From contig NZ_AP025477.1 of the NCBI RefSeq assembly GCF_024347415.1, forward strand, positions 744,001-808,000: a stretch of 64,000 nt of DNA. Direction: 5' to 3'. The translations under genes were made by a program, and so were the position numbers. This stretch comes from Vibrio crassostreae (lineage in GTDB: Bacteria; Pseudomonadota; Gammaproteobacteria; Enterobacterales; Vibrionaceae). Positions 27,082 through 37,146 of the stretch are shown here, in pieces. The first letter of the stretch is position 1. Each line of letters opens with the position of its first letter. Below the pieces are notes generated by a model. That model was given only the letters and a program-made list of their open reading frames with translations, did not search any database and was not told where the DNA came from.

Positions 27082-27155
27082 TGGAGGCGCCTCCCGGAGT
27101 CGAACCGAGGTCCACGGATTTGCAATCCGCTGCATAGCCACTCTGCCAAGGCGCC
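27082..27155 (-). tRNA. tRNA-Cys(GCA), array A copy 2
   Basis: Identical in sequence to the tRNA-Cys at 26654-26727, with the same flanking AGAATGGAGG junction style. Confidence 0.97.
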
Positions 27156-27222
27156 TTTAATAGTGATTTAAGAGAACAACTCTTTGTTCATCACTCTACT
27201 CAAAAAGTAGAAGCAAGATAGA

Positions 27223-27309
27223 TGGTGCCCCGGGCCGGACTTGAACCGGCACAGCGCGAACGCCGAGGGATTTTAAATCCCTTGTGTCTACCAATTCCAC
27301 CACCAGGGC
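27223..27309 (-). tRNA. tRNA-Leu(UAA), array A copy 2
   Basis: 87 nt, first gene of array A in transcription order. It differs from the other Leu copies in the variable/T region (GCGCGAACGCC against ACGCGAACGTC). Confidence 0.97.
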
Positions 27310-27385
27310 AACGCAATCTTGCGATGCTGATTACTGAAAAATAAAACACCATCTCTCAGCGACCTAAGCCGTGAGAACGAGGTGT

Positions 27386-27413
27386 ACTTTAACGGATGGA
27401 AAAAATTCGTCAA
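27386..27413 (-). promoter_or_regulatory. promoter of tRNA array A
   Basis: Minus strand TTGACG, 16-bp spacer, TAAAGT. The layout is the same as the promoter at 31284-31311 of array B. Confidence 0.65.
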
Positions 27414-27657
27414 CAATAAATTTTATCTTTTAATTCAAATGATTAATTATCACTCTCCAAAGAATAAATTTAATGCAGCTTGTACGGTTCTTATACGTTG
27501 TTCTCTAGTTTTACAACGCTATTTACTAACTAGGATTAACTTAGGCGACAGCGGCCTATTTCGATTTTTCTCTAACGAATCAAGTAAATGGTGTTTTCAT
27601 GTGCTTTTCACATTCAACGACTAGAGTTCTAAGTAACTCTTATTAAGAAGCAAACAT
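27414..27657. other. intergenic region upstream of lipase gene
   Basis: About 240 AT-rich bases. An 80-codon frame at 27382-27624 overlaps the tRNA promoter and has no family features, so I do not treat it as a gene. It presumably carries the lipase promoter. Confidence 0.4.
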
Positions 27658-28446
27658 GTGAAACCATTAAAACGATACCAATATGAGCGCTACGCCGTTC
27701 TTTGTAACCTAGCCTACCCTAGAGTTTTTAAACAAACTCGCTATGGTTTTGATCCTAATGGACAACGCATCATAAAGAACCAGTTTGGTAAAACCATGAT
27801 TCGCGTGTTGTGGAGCAGCGACAAAGACGAAGTGGTTGTCGTTATTAAAGGGTCACACAGCGTATCAGACTGGCTGCTCAACTTCGCCCTATGGACAAGA
27901 AGCTGCAAAAGGATTGGACTCAATTACCGAGTGCATGCTGGCTTCTATCATCTAATGTTTCAAGAAAGCCAACCAAATCGCAATGAAGATAAGCTTGGCT
28001 TAACGGTGATTGAAAGATTGGAAGCAACGCTCATCCCTCTTTTAGAACAAGGCAAAAGAATCTCTATTACCGGCCACTCTTCCGGTGGCGCGATTGGTTG
28101 TGTGTTTGCTGACTACTTTGAGCAAAAGTATCCAGGCTGCGTAAAGCGAATCGTGACCTTTGGGCAACCTGCGATTGGTGATTGGAGTTTTAGAAAGCAC
28201 TATCGCTTGAGTAAGAAGACTTACCGCATCTGTTGTGACATAGACATCGTGACCTTCATGCCACCCGTGCCGTTACTGTATTGGCATGTAGGGAAGGTGC
28301 TTTGGCTATACAACGGCAGAATCTATGAGAATACCCCAACGTTTATTCGCCTTGGACGTTCTATTTTTAGTTGGTTGATAAGACCTTTCTCTTACCACTT
28401 GATGAGCAAGTATATCCGTAATAAGGATTTCTTTGACCAACATTGA
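27658..28446 (+). CDS. class 3 lipase family protein
   Basis: 262 aa starting at GTG 27658 after AAGAAG; the nearby ATG at 27656 is followed by a stop. An alpha/beta-hydrolase with nucleophile elbow ISITGHSSGGAIG (Ser in G-H-S-S-G near residue 141), a downstream Asp in ICCDIDIVTFMPP, and His late in the chain (SYHLMSKY or YWHVGK). This matches class 3 (fungal-type) lipases. No signal peptide, so it is cytoplasmic or membrane-associated; the C-terminal half is hydrophobic. Substrate unknown. It sits alone between two tRNA arrays. Confidence 0.85.
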   Translation: MKPLKRYQYERYAVLCNLAYPRVFKQTRYGFDPNGQRIIKNQFGKTMIRVLWSSDKDEVVVVIKGSHSVSDWLLNFALWTRSCKRIGLNYRVHAGFYHLMFQESQPNRNEDKLGLTVIERLEATLIPLLEQGKRISITGHSSGGAIGCVFADYFEQKYPGCVKRIVTFGQPAIGDWSFRKHYRLSKKTYRICCDIDIVTFMPPVPLLYWHVGKVLWLYNGRIYENTPTFIRLGRSIFSWLIRPFSYHLMSKYIRNKDFFDQH

Positions 28447-28463
28447 ACGTATAATCTAATAAA

Positions 28464-28501
28464 GAAAGAGCACAGACTTATTACGGCCTGTGCTCTTTTT
28501 A
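28464..28501. terminator. bidirectional terminator
   Basis: AAGAGCACAG / CTGTGCTCTT hairpin with T5 on the plus strand, between the convergent lipase and chemoreceptor genes. Confidence 0.85.
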
Positions 28502-28533
28502 GTCTCTAACTTATGTTGGTGTTTGTTTATCTA

Positions 28534-30423
28534 TTAAAGCTTGAATCGTGACAACTCTTGCTTCAAATCGCTGGCTAAGTGGCTGAGCTGATCCGCTTGC
28601 GAAACAGCGTCAGTGGCATCAAGTGCCATAACATCACTCACTTCACGTACAGACTCAGTATTGGCATTAATTTCCGCAGTAACCAGTGATTGCTCTTCAG
28701 CAGCAGAAGCGATCTGAGTCGCCATATCGCTTATCATCTGAATTGCCTCACGGATTTGAGCCAAACTCTCTCCCGCCATGTCTACATCGTGCACACTTGT
28801 CTTCGCCATATCATGGCTTTGTGTCATCACTTTCACCGCACCATTGGTCGCTTGTTGCAATCGCTTGATTTTGTCTTCAATTTCTTCTGTTGAAGCATGA
28901 GTTCGTTGAGACAGTACTCGAACCTCATCAGCAACCACAGCAAAGCCACGACCTTGTTCGCCAGCCCTAGCAGCTTCAATCGCAGCATTAAGCGCTAACA
29001 AGTTAGTTTGCTCGGCTATTTCACGTATTGTCGCTAAGATAGAGGCAATTTGCTGACCATGTTCTTCCAACTCACTAATGATAGACACAGCACTTGTAAG
29101 CTCGGTTGCTAGTTCATTAATTGATGATTGGCTTTTTGCCATCTGCTGGAAGCCTTGCTCGCTCAATTCAACCGAGTGAGTCGCGCTTTTGGCTGTGTTA
29201 TCAGCGTTAGCAGCAATTTCAGAGGTTGCTGTCGCCATCTCTGTCACAGCGGTTGCCACCATGGTTATTTCGTCTTGCTGCCTGCTTACGCTATCACTGC
29301 GCTTCAACGCGCTGCTATTAGCGTGCTCTGCACCATTGTTCATTGCAGTTGAAACTTGTGTCACGTTCGTCATCATTCCATGAAGTCGATCTACGAACAC
29401 ATTAAACTTATCAGCGAGTTGCCCTACTTCGTCTTTGCTTGAGACTTGAAGGCGCTGCGTTAAATCACCTTCGCCTTCAGCAATATCCGCGAGCGCTTCG
29501 CTCACTCGTCCTAACTCCACCAGCTGTCGAGCGACAAACCAAGACGTTGCAGCTGCCATCACGATCAAGACAATCAAACCAGTAGTAATTTGGCTGATCA
29601 ACATGTCGAACAACGGCTGTTCTAAAACCTCTTTGTCCATTTCAATCACAAGTAGCCAGTCCGTGCCTTTAATAGGTTCGGCCATTAGCACTCGTTCACT
29701 ACCATCAACTTGAGTAAAGATCGTCGTTAGATTTTGTGCGGCACTGTTCAAACCAGAAACACTGAGTTCAGGCGCAATCTCAGTCACTTGTTTGAGAATG
29801 AACTCTTTATTTTGGTGCGCAACGACCGTACCTTCTTTATCAATGAGAATCGCACGTCCATTACCCGGAACCTGAATCGCCAATACGTCCTCGATCAGTT
29901 TGTCTAATGCTAAATTAGACGCAACAACACCGATGATCGAGCCATTCTCCGTGACAGGATCAGTAAGTGTTACCACTAACGCTTGCATTGTGACGCTAAC
30001 ATACGGCTTTGTAGTGACGGCTTTATTCTGAGCTAACGTCTCTTTGTACCAACCTCGGACTCTTGGGTCATAGCCCGCTTTATTAAGCGAAGGGTCATGA
30101 CGGAACATCTCCCCCTCTTTATTACCGTAATAACTTAACCCAAAGCCACCAGATACAAGAGTTTGACGCAAATGAGGTACGATATCTAAGGAAGGGTTTA
30201 GCTGCACCTGTTGCTGTAAGCCATGCACGGCTTGTTTCTTATCGTGAAACCAATCACTGATCCCTTTCGCGTGTGCATGCAGTGTGTTACGACTCTCACT
30301 TTCTATTGCTTGCCAGCTGTTGTTTTGAAAGGTTTTATAACCCATGAAAAGAAGAATGGCAGATGTCACTGCAATCGCCAAAACTACAGAGAAAACCATC
30401 TTTCTCTTTAGACTAAATTGCAT
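28534..30423 (-). CDS. methyl-accepting chemotaxis protein with dCache sensor
   Basis: 629 aa: TM1 about residues 8-30, a large periplasmic dCache-type sensor about 35-275 (contains [15 protein letters not shown] and the [21 protein letters not shown] strand), TM2 about 280-300, HAMP, then the MA signalling domain with the conserved tip [32 protein letters not shown]. The R-x-W-Y and Y-x-x-V/D pattern in the sensor resembles amino-acid-binding dCache_1 domains, but I cannot fix the ligand. It ends LSRFKL without a CheR tether pentapeptide. Confidence 0.95.
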   Translation of the reverse strand: MQFSLKRKMVFSVVLAIAVTSAILLFMGYKTFQNNSWQAIESESRNTLHAHAKGISDWFHDKKQAVHGLQQQVQLNPSLDIVPHLRQTLVSGGFGLSYYGNKEGEMFRHDPSLNKAGYDPRVRGWYKETLAQNKAVTTKPYVSVTMQALVVTLTDPVTENGSIIGVVASNLALDKLIEDVLAIQVPGNGRAILIDKEGTVVAHQNKEFILKQVTEIAPELSVSGLNSAAQNLTTIFTQVDGSERVLMAEPIKGTDWLLVIEMDKEVLEQPLFDMLISQITTGLIVLIVMAAATSWFVARQLVELGRVSEALADIAEGEGDLTQRLQVSSKDEVGQLADKFNVFVDRLHGMMTNVTQVSTAMNNGAEHANSSALKRSDSVSRQQDEITMVATAVTEMATATSEIAANADNTAKSATHSVELSEQGFQQMAKSQSSINELATELTSAVSIISELEEHGQQIASILATIREIAEQTNLLALNAAIEAARAGEQGRGFAVVADEVRVLSQRTHASTEEIEDKIKRLQQATNGAVKVMTQSHDMAKTSVHDVDMAGESLAQIREAIQMISDMATQIASAAEEQSLVTAEINANTESVREVSDVMALDATDAVSQADQLSHLASDLKQELSRFKL

Positions 30424-30689
30424 ATTAAGAACCTCTTATAGAACAATTAAGGAAATATAAAGAGGAACATTATCACTCATAGTCATGTTTTAATTAGGGT
30501 TATCCCAAAAAACCATGAAACAAATTGAGCATTATGTTTAATTGTGACTTCTATTTATTTACGGGTTTATCAACGACACATGAATGGTAGATTTAATCGA
30601 AGATAACTCAGGATAGAACAGATAATGAAGTGGTGAAACAAGTTGTTTAAAAAAGAAATAGTGACTCAAAGACAGGGAAGTCAGAAACG
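30424..30689. other. intergenic region upstream of chemoreceptor
   Basis: AT-rich. Holds the chemoreceptor promoter. I see no gene or clear operator. Confidence 0.4.
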
Positions 30690-30716
30690 AAAAAACCAGC
30701 CGCTAGGACTGGTTTC
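30690..30716 (-). terminator. terminator of tRNA array B
   Basis: AAACCAG / CTGGTTT hairpin with T6 on the minus strand, 11 bases after the last tRNA-Cys. Its sequence differs from the terminator of array A. Confidence 0.8.
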
Positions 30717-30726
30717 TTCTGAATGA

Positions 30727-30800
30727 TGGAGGCGCCTCCCGGAGTCGAACCGAGGTCCACGGATTTGCAATCCGCTGCATAGCCACTCTGCCAAGGCGCC
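30727..30800 (-). tRNA. tRNA-Cys(GCA), array B
   Basis: Identical to the copies in array A, with the same spacer to the next tRNA-Leu. Confidence 0.97.
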
Positions 30801-30864
30801 TTCAATAGTGTTTTAAGAGAACAACTCTTTTGAACATTACCCAAAAAGGTAATAATCAAATAGA

Positions 30865-30951
30865 TGGTGCCCCGGGCCGGACTTGAACCGGCACAACGCG
30901 AACGTCGAGGGATTTTAAATCCCTTGTGTCTACCAATTCCACCACCAGGGC
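30865..30951 (-). tRNA. tRNA-Leu(UAA), array B
   Basis: 87 nt, anticodon UAA, encoded CCA. Identical to array A copy 1. Confidence 0.97.
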
Positions 30952-31031
30952 ACGCAATTCTTTATTGCGATGCCGATTACTGAAAAGTAAAACACCATCT
31001 TAATGTCGAAATGAATCAACACTACAAAATT

Positions 31032-31107
31032 TGGAGCGATACATCGGGTTCGAACCGATGACCTCAACCTTGGCAAGGTTGCGCTCTACCAACTGAGCTA
31101 GTATCGC
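31032..31107 (-). tRNA. tRNA-Gly(GCC), array B
   Basis: 76 nt, anticodon GCC. Identical to the tRNA-Gly of array A. Confidence 0.97.
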
Positions 31108-31152
31108 ATTTTCATTCTTAGTATCTCTTACTTATAAAACTAAGAGAAAGAA

Positions 31153-31226
31153 TGGAGGCGCCTCCCGGAGTCGAACCGAGGTCCACGGATTTGCAATCCG
31201 CTGCATAGCCACTCTGCCAAGGCGCC
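31153..31226 (-). tRNA. tRNA-Cys(GCA), array B copy 2
   Basis: 74 nt, first gene of array B in transcription order. Identical to the other tRNA-Cys genes. Confidence 0.97.
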
Positions 31227-31283
31227 TTTTTAATTCAACACTTTAGGGACTTAAGTAAGCTGCTCCGCTGTGTTCGGGTGCCT

Positions 31284-31311
31284 ACTTTACGGATTGAGAG
31301 AAGATAGTCAA
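31284..31311 (-). promoter_or_regulatory. promoter of tRNA array B
   Basis: Minus strand TTGACT, 16-bp spacer, TAAAGT, followed by a GC-rich discriminator (GGCACCCG) typical of growth-rate and ppGpp control of stable RNA. Confidence 0.7.
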
Positions 31312-31425
31312 ACAAAAAAGTGAATTTAAATTCCGTTTGCTGACATTTAAATCAAATTGCTGCATGTTCGATCTCTTCTATCAAAAAACACACAGCAAAA
31401 TGGATTCAATTTAGGTGTATTGGCG

Positions 31426-32871
31426 TTACCACTTCTTCATAAAACGACCAACCAAACTTGGGTGATACGCCCAACAATGGTCAAACATGGTCATAAGTTG
31501 AGGGTTACCGTACTTAGATAAGCTCACTGCGTGGAAACGGTTTTTGTGTTCTTTCAATTTTTCGACTTGAGCAATCATCTCGTCTGACTGCTTAGGCGCA
31601 ATAAAATCAGAAAGCACAATCAAATCTGCGTTTTTGTACTTATCACCCGTCATCAAATCAATCGACTTCATCAGCACAGGTTCTAGATCCGTACCGCCAT
31701 GGAATGAGTAACTTAAGAAATCACTCGCCTCACGCAGGCCATCTTGCCTTGTTAACTCATAGGTAATCTGCTCAGAAGAGAACAGAATCACGTAACAGTC
31801 TCTCTCTTCCGCGAGAGCAATTTGCATTAAGGCATAAGCCATAGCTTTGGCAGACTGCTCAGGGAATCCACTCATCGAGCCAGACGCGTCCACACAAACG
31901 ATGAACGGACCTTTTTCGATATCAACATTCTTGCTATCTGGCTTCTGAGCTTTCACTTTGCGTAATGTACGAGATTTACCTTGCGAACGGTAGCTAAGTA
32001 AGCGCTTGTCAGCCAAATGCTTGTAGAAGATAACCTCAAGCTCTGGATAAGCTAAAAACATGGTCTCGTTTGGCAACATCTTGTTGAGGTCATCACTTTC
32101 GTGAATCCCGACAATGTCATCGACCGCTTCATCGCTTTTCTCTTCAACCATCTGCAATTCTTCTACAGGGGCTTTATGTAGCGAAGGATCATCTTCCTCA
32201 CCAGCCATACGGCCTAGTTTTTCAGCAATCTCTTGCAAGCCCTTGTGCTTATTCAAGAACTCAGCATGACGTTTCATGATGGTAAGGTCTGTTTTGCTTA
32301 ACTTGGCAGATGCCATGTCCCACAAGCGCCCTACACTGCCTTCATCACCCGACTCCGTCACTTTGTCCATGTTTTTCATGGTTTCCATGCGCTGATAAAG
32401 ATCGGCTAAGACTTTTTCTTTGCTTGTTTCGAGTTCGGTTACTTGAGCTTGTTTGATCGCATCAGAAAGAGATTGGTACCATTGGTCGCAAAAGTAGTGT
32501 GGAAACATCGCGTTATAAACGCCTTTGTTGTTTTCCATCAAGCGTCTTGCTTGTAGATAGAACGCGGAGTGCCACTCCAGTTTTTTGATGACACTATCAA
32601 TCTCATCAAAGAATTGCGGTTCATCCCAGTGAATCACTTCTTGGTAGAGGGCGATTTCTTCTTGGAATCGGTCGGTTTCGCACACTTTAGTGACGCGCTT
32701 TTTGACCTTACCACGCCATTTAACTAAGTGATTTTTGACTGATGTTTTTACGCCTTTATTCTCAGCAGCCATCATGACTTGAGAGCGAGCAATGAGATCG
32801 TTCATCGCTGTATCAATGATTCCTGAATCAGCCACCATCAAAGCGAGGTTTAAGCCGTCTGCTCCTAACAT
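31426..32871 (-). CDS. viaA: ViaA, VWA-domain partner of RavA
   Basis: 481 aa. The C-terminal von Willebrand A domain (about residues 320-480) has an intact MIDAS DASGSMSGF, the later Thr in GGTDLEPVL and Asp in VLSDFIAP. The N-terminal half is helical and charged. ViaA works with the MoxR-type ATPase RavA; in E. coli the pair has been linked to respiratory-complex maturation and aminoglycoside sensitivity. It follows ravA by 11 bases. Confidence 0.95.
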   Translation of the reverse strand: MLGADGLNLALMVADSGIIDTAMNDLIARSQVMMAAENKGVKTSVKNHLVKWRGKVKKRVTKVCETDRFQEEIALYQEVIHWDEPQFFDEIDSVIKKLEWHSAFYLQARRLMENNKGVYNAMFPHYFCDQWYQSLSDAIKQAQVTELETSKEKVLADLYQRMETMKNMDKVTESGDEGSVGRLWDMASAKLSKTDLTIMKRHAEFLNKHKGLQEIAEKLGRMAGEEDDPSLHKAPVEELQMVEEKSDEAVDDIVGIHESDDLNKMLPNETMFLAYPELEVIFYKHLADKRLLSYRSQGKSRTLRKVKAQKPDSKNVDIEKGPFIVCVDASGSMSGFPEQSAKAMAYALMQIALAEERDCYVILFSSEQITYELTRQDGLREASDFLSYSFHGGTDLEPVLMKSIDLMTGDKYKNADLIVLSDFIAPKQSDEMIAQVEKLKEHKNRFHAVSLSKYGNPQLMTMFDHCWAYHPSLVGRFMKKW

Positions 32872-32882
32872 ATGCTCTCCCC

Positions 32883-34538
32883 TTACTCGAAGTACTGGCT
32901 CATAAACTTAATACGCTGAGCAATCTTTGCACTCTTCACTTTCGTGGTTTCAAGATCTTGCGTTACCGCTTGCAAACTTGCTTCCATCGCTTTCGGTAAA
33001 TCAGGGTCAATATAGTTATGAGGTAACGCATCATGGAATTCAGTACGAACACGTTTTAACTTGAATTCAGCTTCAGTTAACTGCTCTAAGGCTTTCTCAG
33101 CACCACTCAACCACTTGTTATACAGTTCTTGATCCAAACCATCTGTGGTAACAACGCTCACCAAGACAGAGCGATTGGCAATGTCTTTAATCACTAATTG
33201 GTTCGATGCATCCAAGTCGAGTTTTAAGCGGCATAGGTTTTTATTTTCGTTTACGTAACCGTAAATATCACCGTGGCCTTCTTTAAGAACACGATCAAAA
33301 TCGTCTTTGGCTACGTATACCCAACGACTATCACCTTTCTCAGATTCAGACACCGACATGTTGCTTTGCAGCATAACGAGTTTCACTAGATTGTATGCAC
33401 TGCCCACGCTGTACATTTTCGCGTTCTTGATATCATTCTGGTAAACGTCTTTACGCAACAAGCCGCTGGTTGATTCCATAGAGAGCGAAACTGATAGCGT
33501 CGATTCAACATCGTCTTGAATCTCTTCTAACTCTTCACGAGACATCTCAATTTGAGCTTTCGACTCTTGTTGATCAAACGCTCGGTTCAATGCAAAGTCT
33601 TTCACCACGCTACGAACTACATCGCGCGATTCAGGGCTATGCCATAAACAATCCTGCAGAAGCATGATATCTAGCGGGTTCACGCTATCGCGGCCACTGA
33701 AGAACGCACTCGCTTTCAATAGTTTAACGGCCTTCTTCCAGCGTCTATCCGATACATACAAGTCTGACTCTGAGGCTGAGCCTTGCTTCTTAACCGTCTC
33801 TTCAAGCATGGTTTTCAGTTCATACAGCTTGTTAAACGAGTTATCGGTCAGCTCTAGCTTGTCGAGCTCTTTCTGCCATTGATGGTACTCAATGTCAGTG
33901 ATCGCCAAACCTTTTGGAATCACAGCTTCTTGAGAAGTACCGGTTGTCAGCATTGATTTGAAATTTTGTTTGTTTTGAATACGGTTAACAAACACGCGAA
34001 CCAACATACGGTCATAAAGGGCTTCTAGGCCGCTGTCTTCATCTGGAAGTTCATTAGATGCAGAAACCAACAAGCGCATAGGTACGCGTTCAATGTCGCT
34101 GCCGTTCTTAAATGTTTTTTCGTTCACTACAGTAAGCAGTGTGTTTAAGATTGCAGGGCCGGCTTTCCAGATCTCATCAAGGAATACAACTTGTGCTGTT
34201 GGTAGGTAACCTTCGGTCAGTCTTACATAACGACCGTTGTCTTTTAATTCTTGGATACTTAGCGGGCCGAACACTTCCTCTGGCGTAGAGAAACGTGTCA
34301 TCAAATATTCAAAATAACTACTGTTGTCAAAAGCCTGAATAAGACGTTTTGCGATAAGGCTTTTTGCAATGCCCGGAGGGCCTAATAGAAACACGCTTTC
34401 ACCAGCCAATGCAGCCAGTAAACATAGCTTAATCGTGTCTTCTCTTTCATAGACTCCATCAGAGAGAGCATGCGCTAATTTATTGATTCTTTCAGAGAGT
34501 AGCGCCTTGTCAGCATGTGAAGAAATAGAAGGGTTCAT
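32883..34538 (-). CDS. ravA: RavA, MoxR-family AAA+ ATPase
   Basis: 551 aa: AAA+ module with Walker [14 protein letters not shown] (about residue 57), Walker [10 protein letters not shown], and sensor region [10 protein letters not shown], then the triple-helical part and the C-terminal LARA-type region. Length fits RavA. It makes hexamers that act as a chaperone-like ATPase with ViaA. First gene of ravA-viaA. Confidence 0.95.
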   Translation of the reverse strand: MNPSISSHADKALLSERINKLAHALSDGVYEREDTIKLCLLAALAGESVFLLGPPGIAKSLIAKRLIQAFDNSSYFEYLMTRFSTPEEVFGPLSIQELKDNGRYVRLTEGYLPTAQVVFLDEIWKAGPAILNTLLTVVNEKTFKNGSDIERVPMRLLVSASNELPDEDSGLEALYDRMLVRVFVNRIQNKQNFKSMLTTGTSQEAVIPKGLAITDIEYHQWQKELDKLELTDNSFNKLYELKTMLEETVKKQGSASESDLYVSDRRWKKAVKLLKASAFFSGRDSVNPLDIMLLQDCLWHSPESRDVVRSVVKDFALNRAFDQQESKAQIEMSREELEEIQDDVESTLSVSLSMESTSGLLRKDVYQNDIKNAKMYSVGSAYNLVKLVMLQSNMSVSESEKGDSRWVYVAKDDFDRVLKEGHGDIYGYVNENKNLCRLKLDLDASNQLVIKDIANRSVLVSVVTTDGLDQELYNKWLSGAEKALEQLTEAEFKLKRVRTEFHDALPHNYIDPDLPKAMEASLQAVTQDLETTKVKSAKIAQRIKFMSQYFE

Positions 34539-34826
34539 GCGTTACTCCGAAAATCTTTGAACAATTGAGAGTGTAGATATGTTTTTATACATTTGTTAGC
34601 ACTTTGTTACAAGTGTATTTTATTATTGAGTTGCATTTATATCAGATGGTTACGTCGGTAATTTTGGCGCAATCATAGATTCCAATTATGAGAGTAACAT
34701 CACGAACGGCGTGAAACTAAATCTATTGTTAACCCTAATTTTTCTTTTATTTTCGACACCATAGACGTTATGGTGGTGCACGTCTTCCGTTATACGAAAA
34801 ATTGGCAAGGAATGTGGCCAGACTGC

Positions 34827-35342
34827 ATGAGTAAAGTTATCCATAAATGGAAAAGTATTTCTCTCATAGAAGAGAACGTGACGCTCCCTACGAACGTCGT
34901 GGTAAAACATACAACAATAAACCACCCTGGCGCGGCAGTTATTCTTCCTATCACTTCGTCTGGAAAAATAATCCTCATTAACCAATTCCGCCCTTCTCTT
35001 AAGAAATGGCTTTTGGAACTACCTGCAGGCACGATGGAAATTGATGAGACACCTCTTCAATGTGCCCAGCGTGAATTGGAAGAAGAAACCGGTTACAGCG
35101 CAACTTCCTTTCAAAGCTTGGGGCAAGTCACCCCTTTGGCTGGCTTCTGTGATGAAATACAGTATCTGTTTGTCGCAAAAGACTTAAGCCTCACTACCCG
35201 CTTTGAATGTGATGAAGATGAAGTCATAGAAGTGCTCGAACTAAGCTTAGAAGAACTGCAAGATAAAATACGACACGATCAAATCACCGATACAAAAACT
35301 ATCGCTTGTTTAAGTAAAGCCCAACTCTGCGGCTACCTATAA
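34827..35342 (+). CDS. NUDIX hydrolase, ADP-ribose pyrophosphatase-like
   Basis: 171 aa from the ATG at 34827 (MSKVIHKWKSISLIEENVT). The frame is open back to 34770 but homologues start like the shorter form and neither start has a clear ribosome site. The NUDIX box is complete: G-T-M-E-I-D-E near residue 70, then RELEEETGYSA. NQFRPSLKKWLLELPAG before it is typical of the ADP-ribose/nucleoside-diphosphate-sugar branch. It lies 17 bases before ltaE and is likely co-transcribed. Confidence 0.88.
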   Translation: MSKVIHKWKSISLIEENVTLPTNVVVKHTTINHPGAAVILPITSSGKIILINQFRPSLKKWLLELPAGTMEIDETPLQCAQRELEEETGYSATSFQSLGQVTPLAGFCDEIQYLFVAKDLSLTTRFECDEDEVIEVLELSLEELQDKIRHDQITDTKTIACLSKAQLCGYL

Positions 35343-35359
35343 CACTCTAGGAGAGAAAC

Positions 35360-36364
35360 ATGGACTTTCGTTCTGATACCGTAACTAAACCCTCACAAGC
35401 TATGCGAGATGTAATGGCAAACGCAGAAGTCGGTGATGATGTATATGGTGATGACCCAACAGTAAACGAGCTTGAGCAGTGGGCAGCCAACGAAACGGGC
35501 TTTGAAGCCGCTATGTTCACCTCTTCAGGTACGCAAGCCAACCTACTCGGCCTAATGGCCCACTGTGAGCGTGGTGATGAATACCTATGTGGTCAACAGG
35601 CGCACAACTACAAATACGAAGCCGGTGGCGCGGCGGTATTGGGCTCGATTCAACCTCAACCAATCGAGAACAACCCAGACGGCACTTTAGATTTTAAAAG
35701 GCTCGCTGCTGCGATTAAGCCAGACGACAGCCACTTTGCTCGTACTAAGCTTCTTAGTTTAGAAAACACGATCAATGGTAAAGTGCTGCCAATGTCTTAC
35801 CTAGCGGAAGCTCGTGAGTTCGTAAACCAACATGGTTTACAGATGCACTTAGACGGTGCACGCGTATACAATGCGGCAGTCGCGTTAGACGTTCACATTA
35901 AAGAGATCGCGCAACACTTCGATTCGATGACGATTTGTTTATCGAAAGGTTTAGGTGCTCCGATTGGCTCTCTGCTACTTGGTAGTAAAGAGTACATCGC
36001 TAAAGCACGTCGACTACGTAAAATGGTTGGTGGCGGTATGCGTCAAGCAGGCATTCTTGCTGCAGCAGGTAAAATGGCACTGACTGAGAACGTTGCTCAA
36101 CTTAAAGCTGACCACGAGAACGCGAAAAACCTAGCGATCGGCCTAAGCAAGTTAGAAGGCTTTTCTGTTAACCCTGATTTCATTCAAACTAACATTGTGT
36201 TTGCTAAGTTAGATGAGTCCGTGGATATCAACCGAATCGCTCGCGAACTGGGCAAACAAGGCATTACGATGTCTCCAGGTAACCCGGTTCGATTTGTTAC
36301 TCATAGAGATATCAGCTCTGAAGACATCACTACTTTCCTAACAAAGCTAGAAAATGCACTTTAA
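35360..36364 (+). CDS. ltaE: low-specificity L-threonine aldolase
   Basis: 334 aa, start after AGGAGAG. PLP-dependent aldolase, fold type I. It opens MDFRSDTVTKPSQAMRDVMANAEVGDD, has the substrate/PLP segment GDDPTVNELE, the Asp of LHMDLDGAR-type (MHLDGARVYNAAV) and the Schiff-base Lys in CLSKGLGAPIGSLL near residue 198. It splits L-threonine or L-allo-threonine to glycine and acetaldehyde. A degenerate second copy of its 3' end and terminator is found at 44965-45087, across the fimbrial island. Confidence 0.96.
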   Translation: MDFRSDTVTKPSQAMRDVMANAEVGDDVYGDDPTVNELEQWAANETGFEAAMFTSSGTQANLLGLMAHCERGDEYLCGQQAHNYKYEAGGAAVLGSIQPQPIENNPDGTLDFKRLAAAIKPDDSHFARTKLLSLENTINGKVLPMSYLAEAREFVNQHGLQMHLDGARVYNAAVALDVHIKEIAQHFDSMTICLSKGLGAPIGSLLLGSKEYIAKARRLRKMVGGGMRQAGILAAAGKMALTENVAQLKADHENAKNLAIGLSKLEGFSVNPDFIQTNIVFAKLDESVDINRIARELGKQGITMSPGNPVRFVTHRDISSEDITTFLTKLENAL

Positions 36365-36430
36365 CTCTTAACGAGAAGAGCCTCTATCGCAATTAACACT
36401 AAAGCTTCCTTCGGGAAGCTTTAATTTTTC
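36311..36430 (+). repeat. left copy of diverged direct repeat (ltaE 3' end and terminator)
   Basis: Runs from the last 18 codons of ltaE through CTTTAACTC, GCCTCTATCGCAAT and the AAGCTTCC hairpin. The same order of blocks recurs at 44965-45087 with substitutions and small gaps. The two copies bound the fimbrial/IS island. Confidence 0.75.
36401..36425 (+). terminator. ltaE terminator
   Basis: AAAGCTTCC / GGGAAGCTTT hairpin followed by a T-rich stretch (AATTTTTC). Confidence 0.8.
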
Positions 36431-37146
36431 ATCAAATCTGTTAGACAATTCCACAACAAAACCAGCCTTCGACACCTGTAGGTTTTCTAGAAAACACACT
36501 AGATTGACTGGAACAGAACGCAATCTCGTTTTGGCCTATAAGGATACCTTCTAAGAATAACCCCTAAATTTAAGCATTCAATTAACCTTTGAGTTTGAAT
36601 TTCATTAATGACTTAAAGCTTTGTCTGTTCACTACAGGTAAATAACTTAGTAATAATAATGTCAAGCTTTTAAATACCACGTATACGGTATTTAAAACTA
36701 GAGTTAACCTCCCCTAAAAATTCGTTTAAATAACTAATTTCAATAAACAAACAGCAGATACCCCTCTCGGAAATAAAAATTTAAAATCGCTAAAATCAAC
36801 TTATAATTTAAGTTTTCAAATTAGCCTCCCCGTTAATAACACTGTAACTATTGTGGTGACAAGGGCCCATCAAAAAACTCAATACACTCGACGTAGACCA
36901 TACTTCTATTTTTATCAATTAAATAAAAATCGCTCGTCAACTCAAACATTGGGGGAAACTCCACTATCTAATTGAATATAGTATTATTATCCAATCATTT
37001 AATCTCTTCGGTTCAGATTAAAATCATACTAAAACTCATACTTCTCTTAAATAATAAACTTTTTTTACTACTTCACCATTTTTTAAAGCACATATAGTTT
37101 TCACAGTTAAGCAACAAGTTACATTCAACCGTTGAGAGGTGAGATT
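36431..37146 (+). promoter_or_regulatory. AT-rich leader of the fimbrial operon
   Basis: About 715 bases, clearly richer in A+T than the flanks, with no open frame of note. It contains a perfect 11-bp inverted repeat (36668-36697). Long AT-rich leaders of this kind often bind H-NS and several regulators in adhesin operons; that is inference here. Confidence 0.5.
36668..36697. repeat. perfect 11-bp inverted repeat
   Basis: TTTTAAATACC and GGTATTTAAAA around an 8-nt spacer (ACGTATAC). It could be an operator for a dimeric regulator, about 450 bases upstream of the first pilin gene. Confidence 0.8.

Noticed and set aside
27382..27624. 80-codon frame before the lipase gene
   Set aside because: Overlaps the tRNA promoter, no ribosome site, no recognisable features.
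36431..37131. Possible CRISPR or integron-like content in the AT-rich leader
   Set aside because: No regular repeats, no attC-like fold and no integrase nearby.
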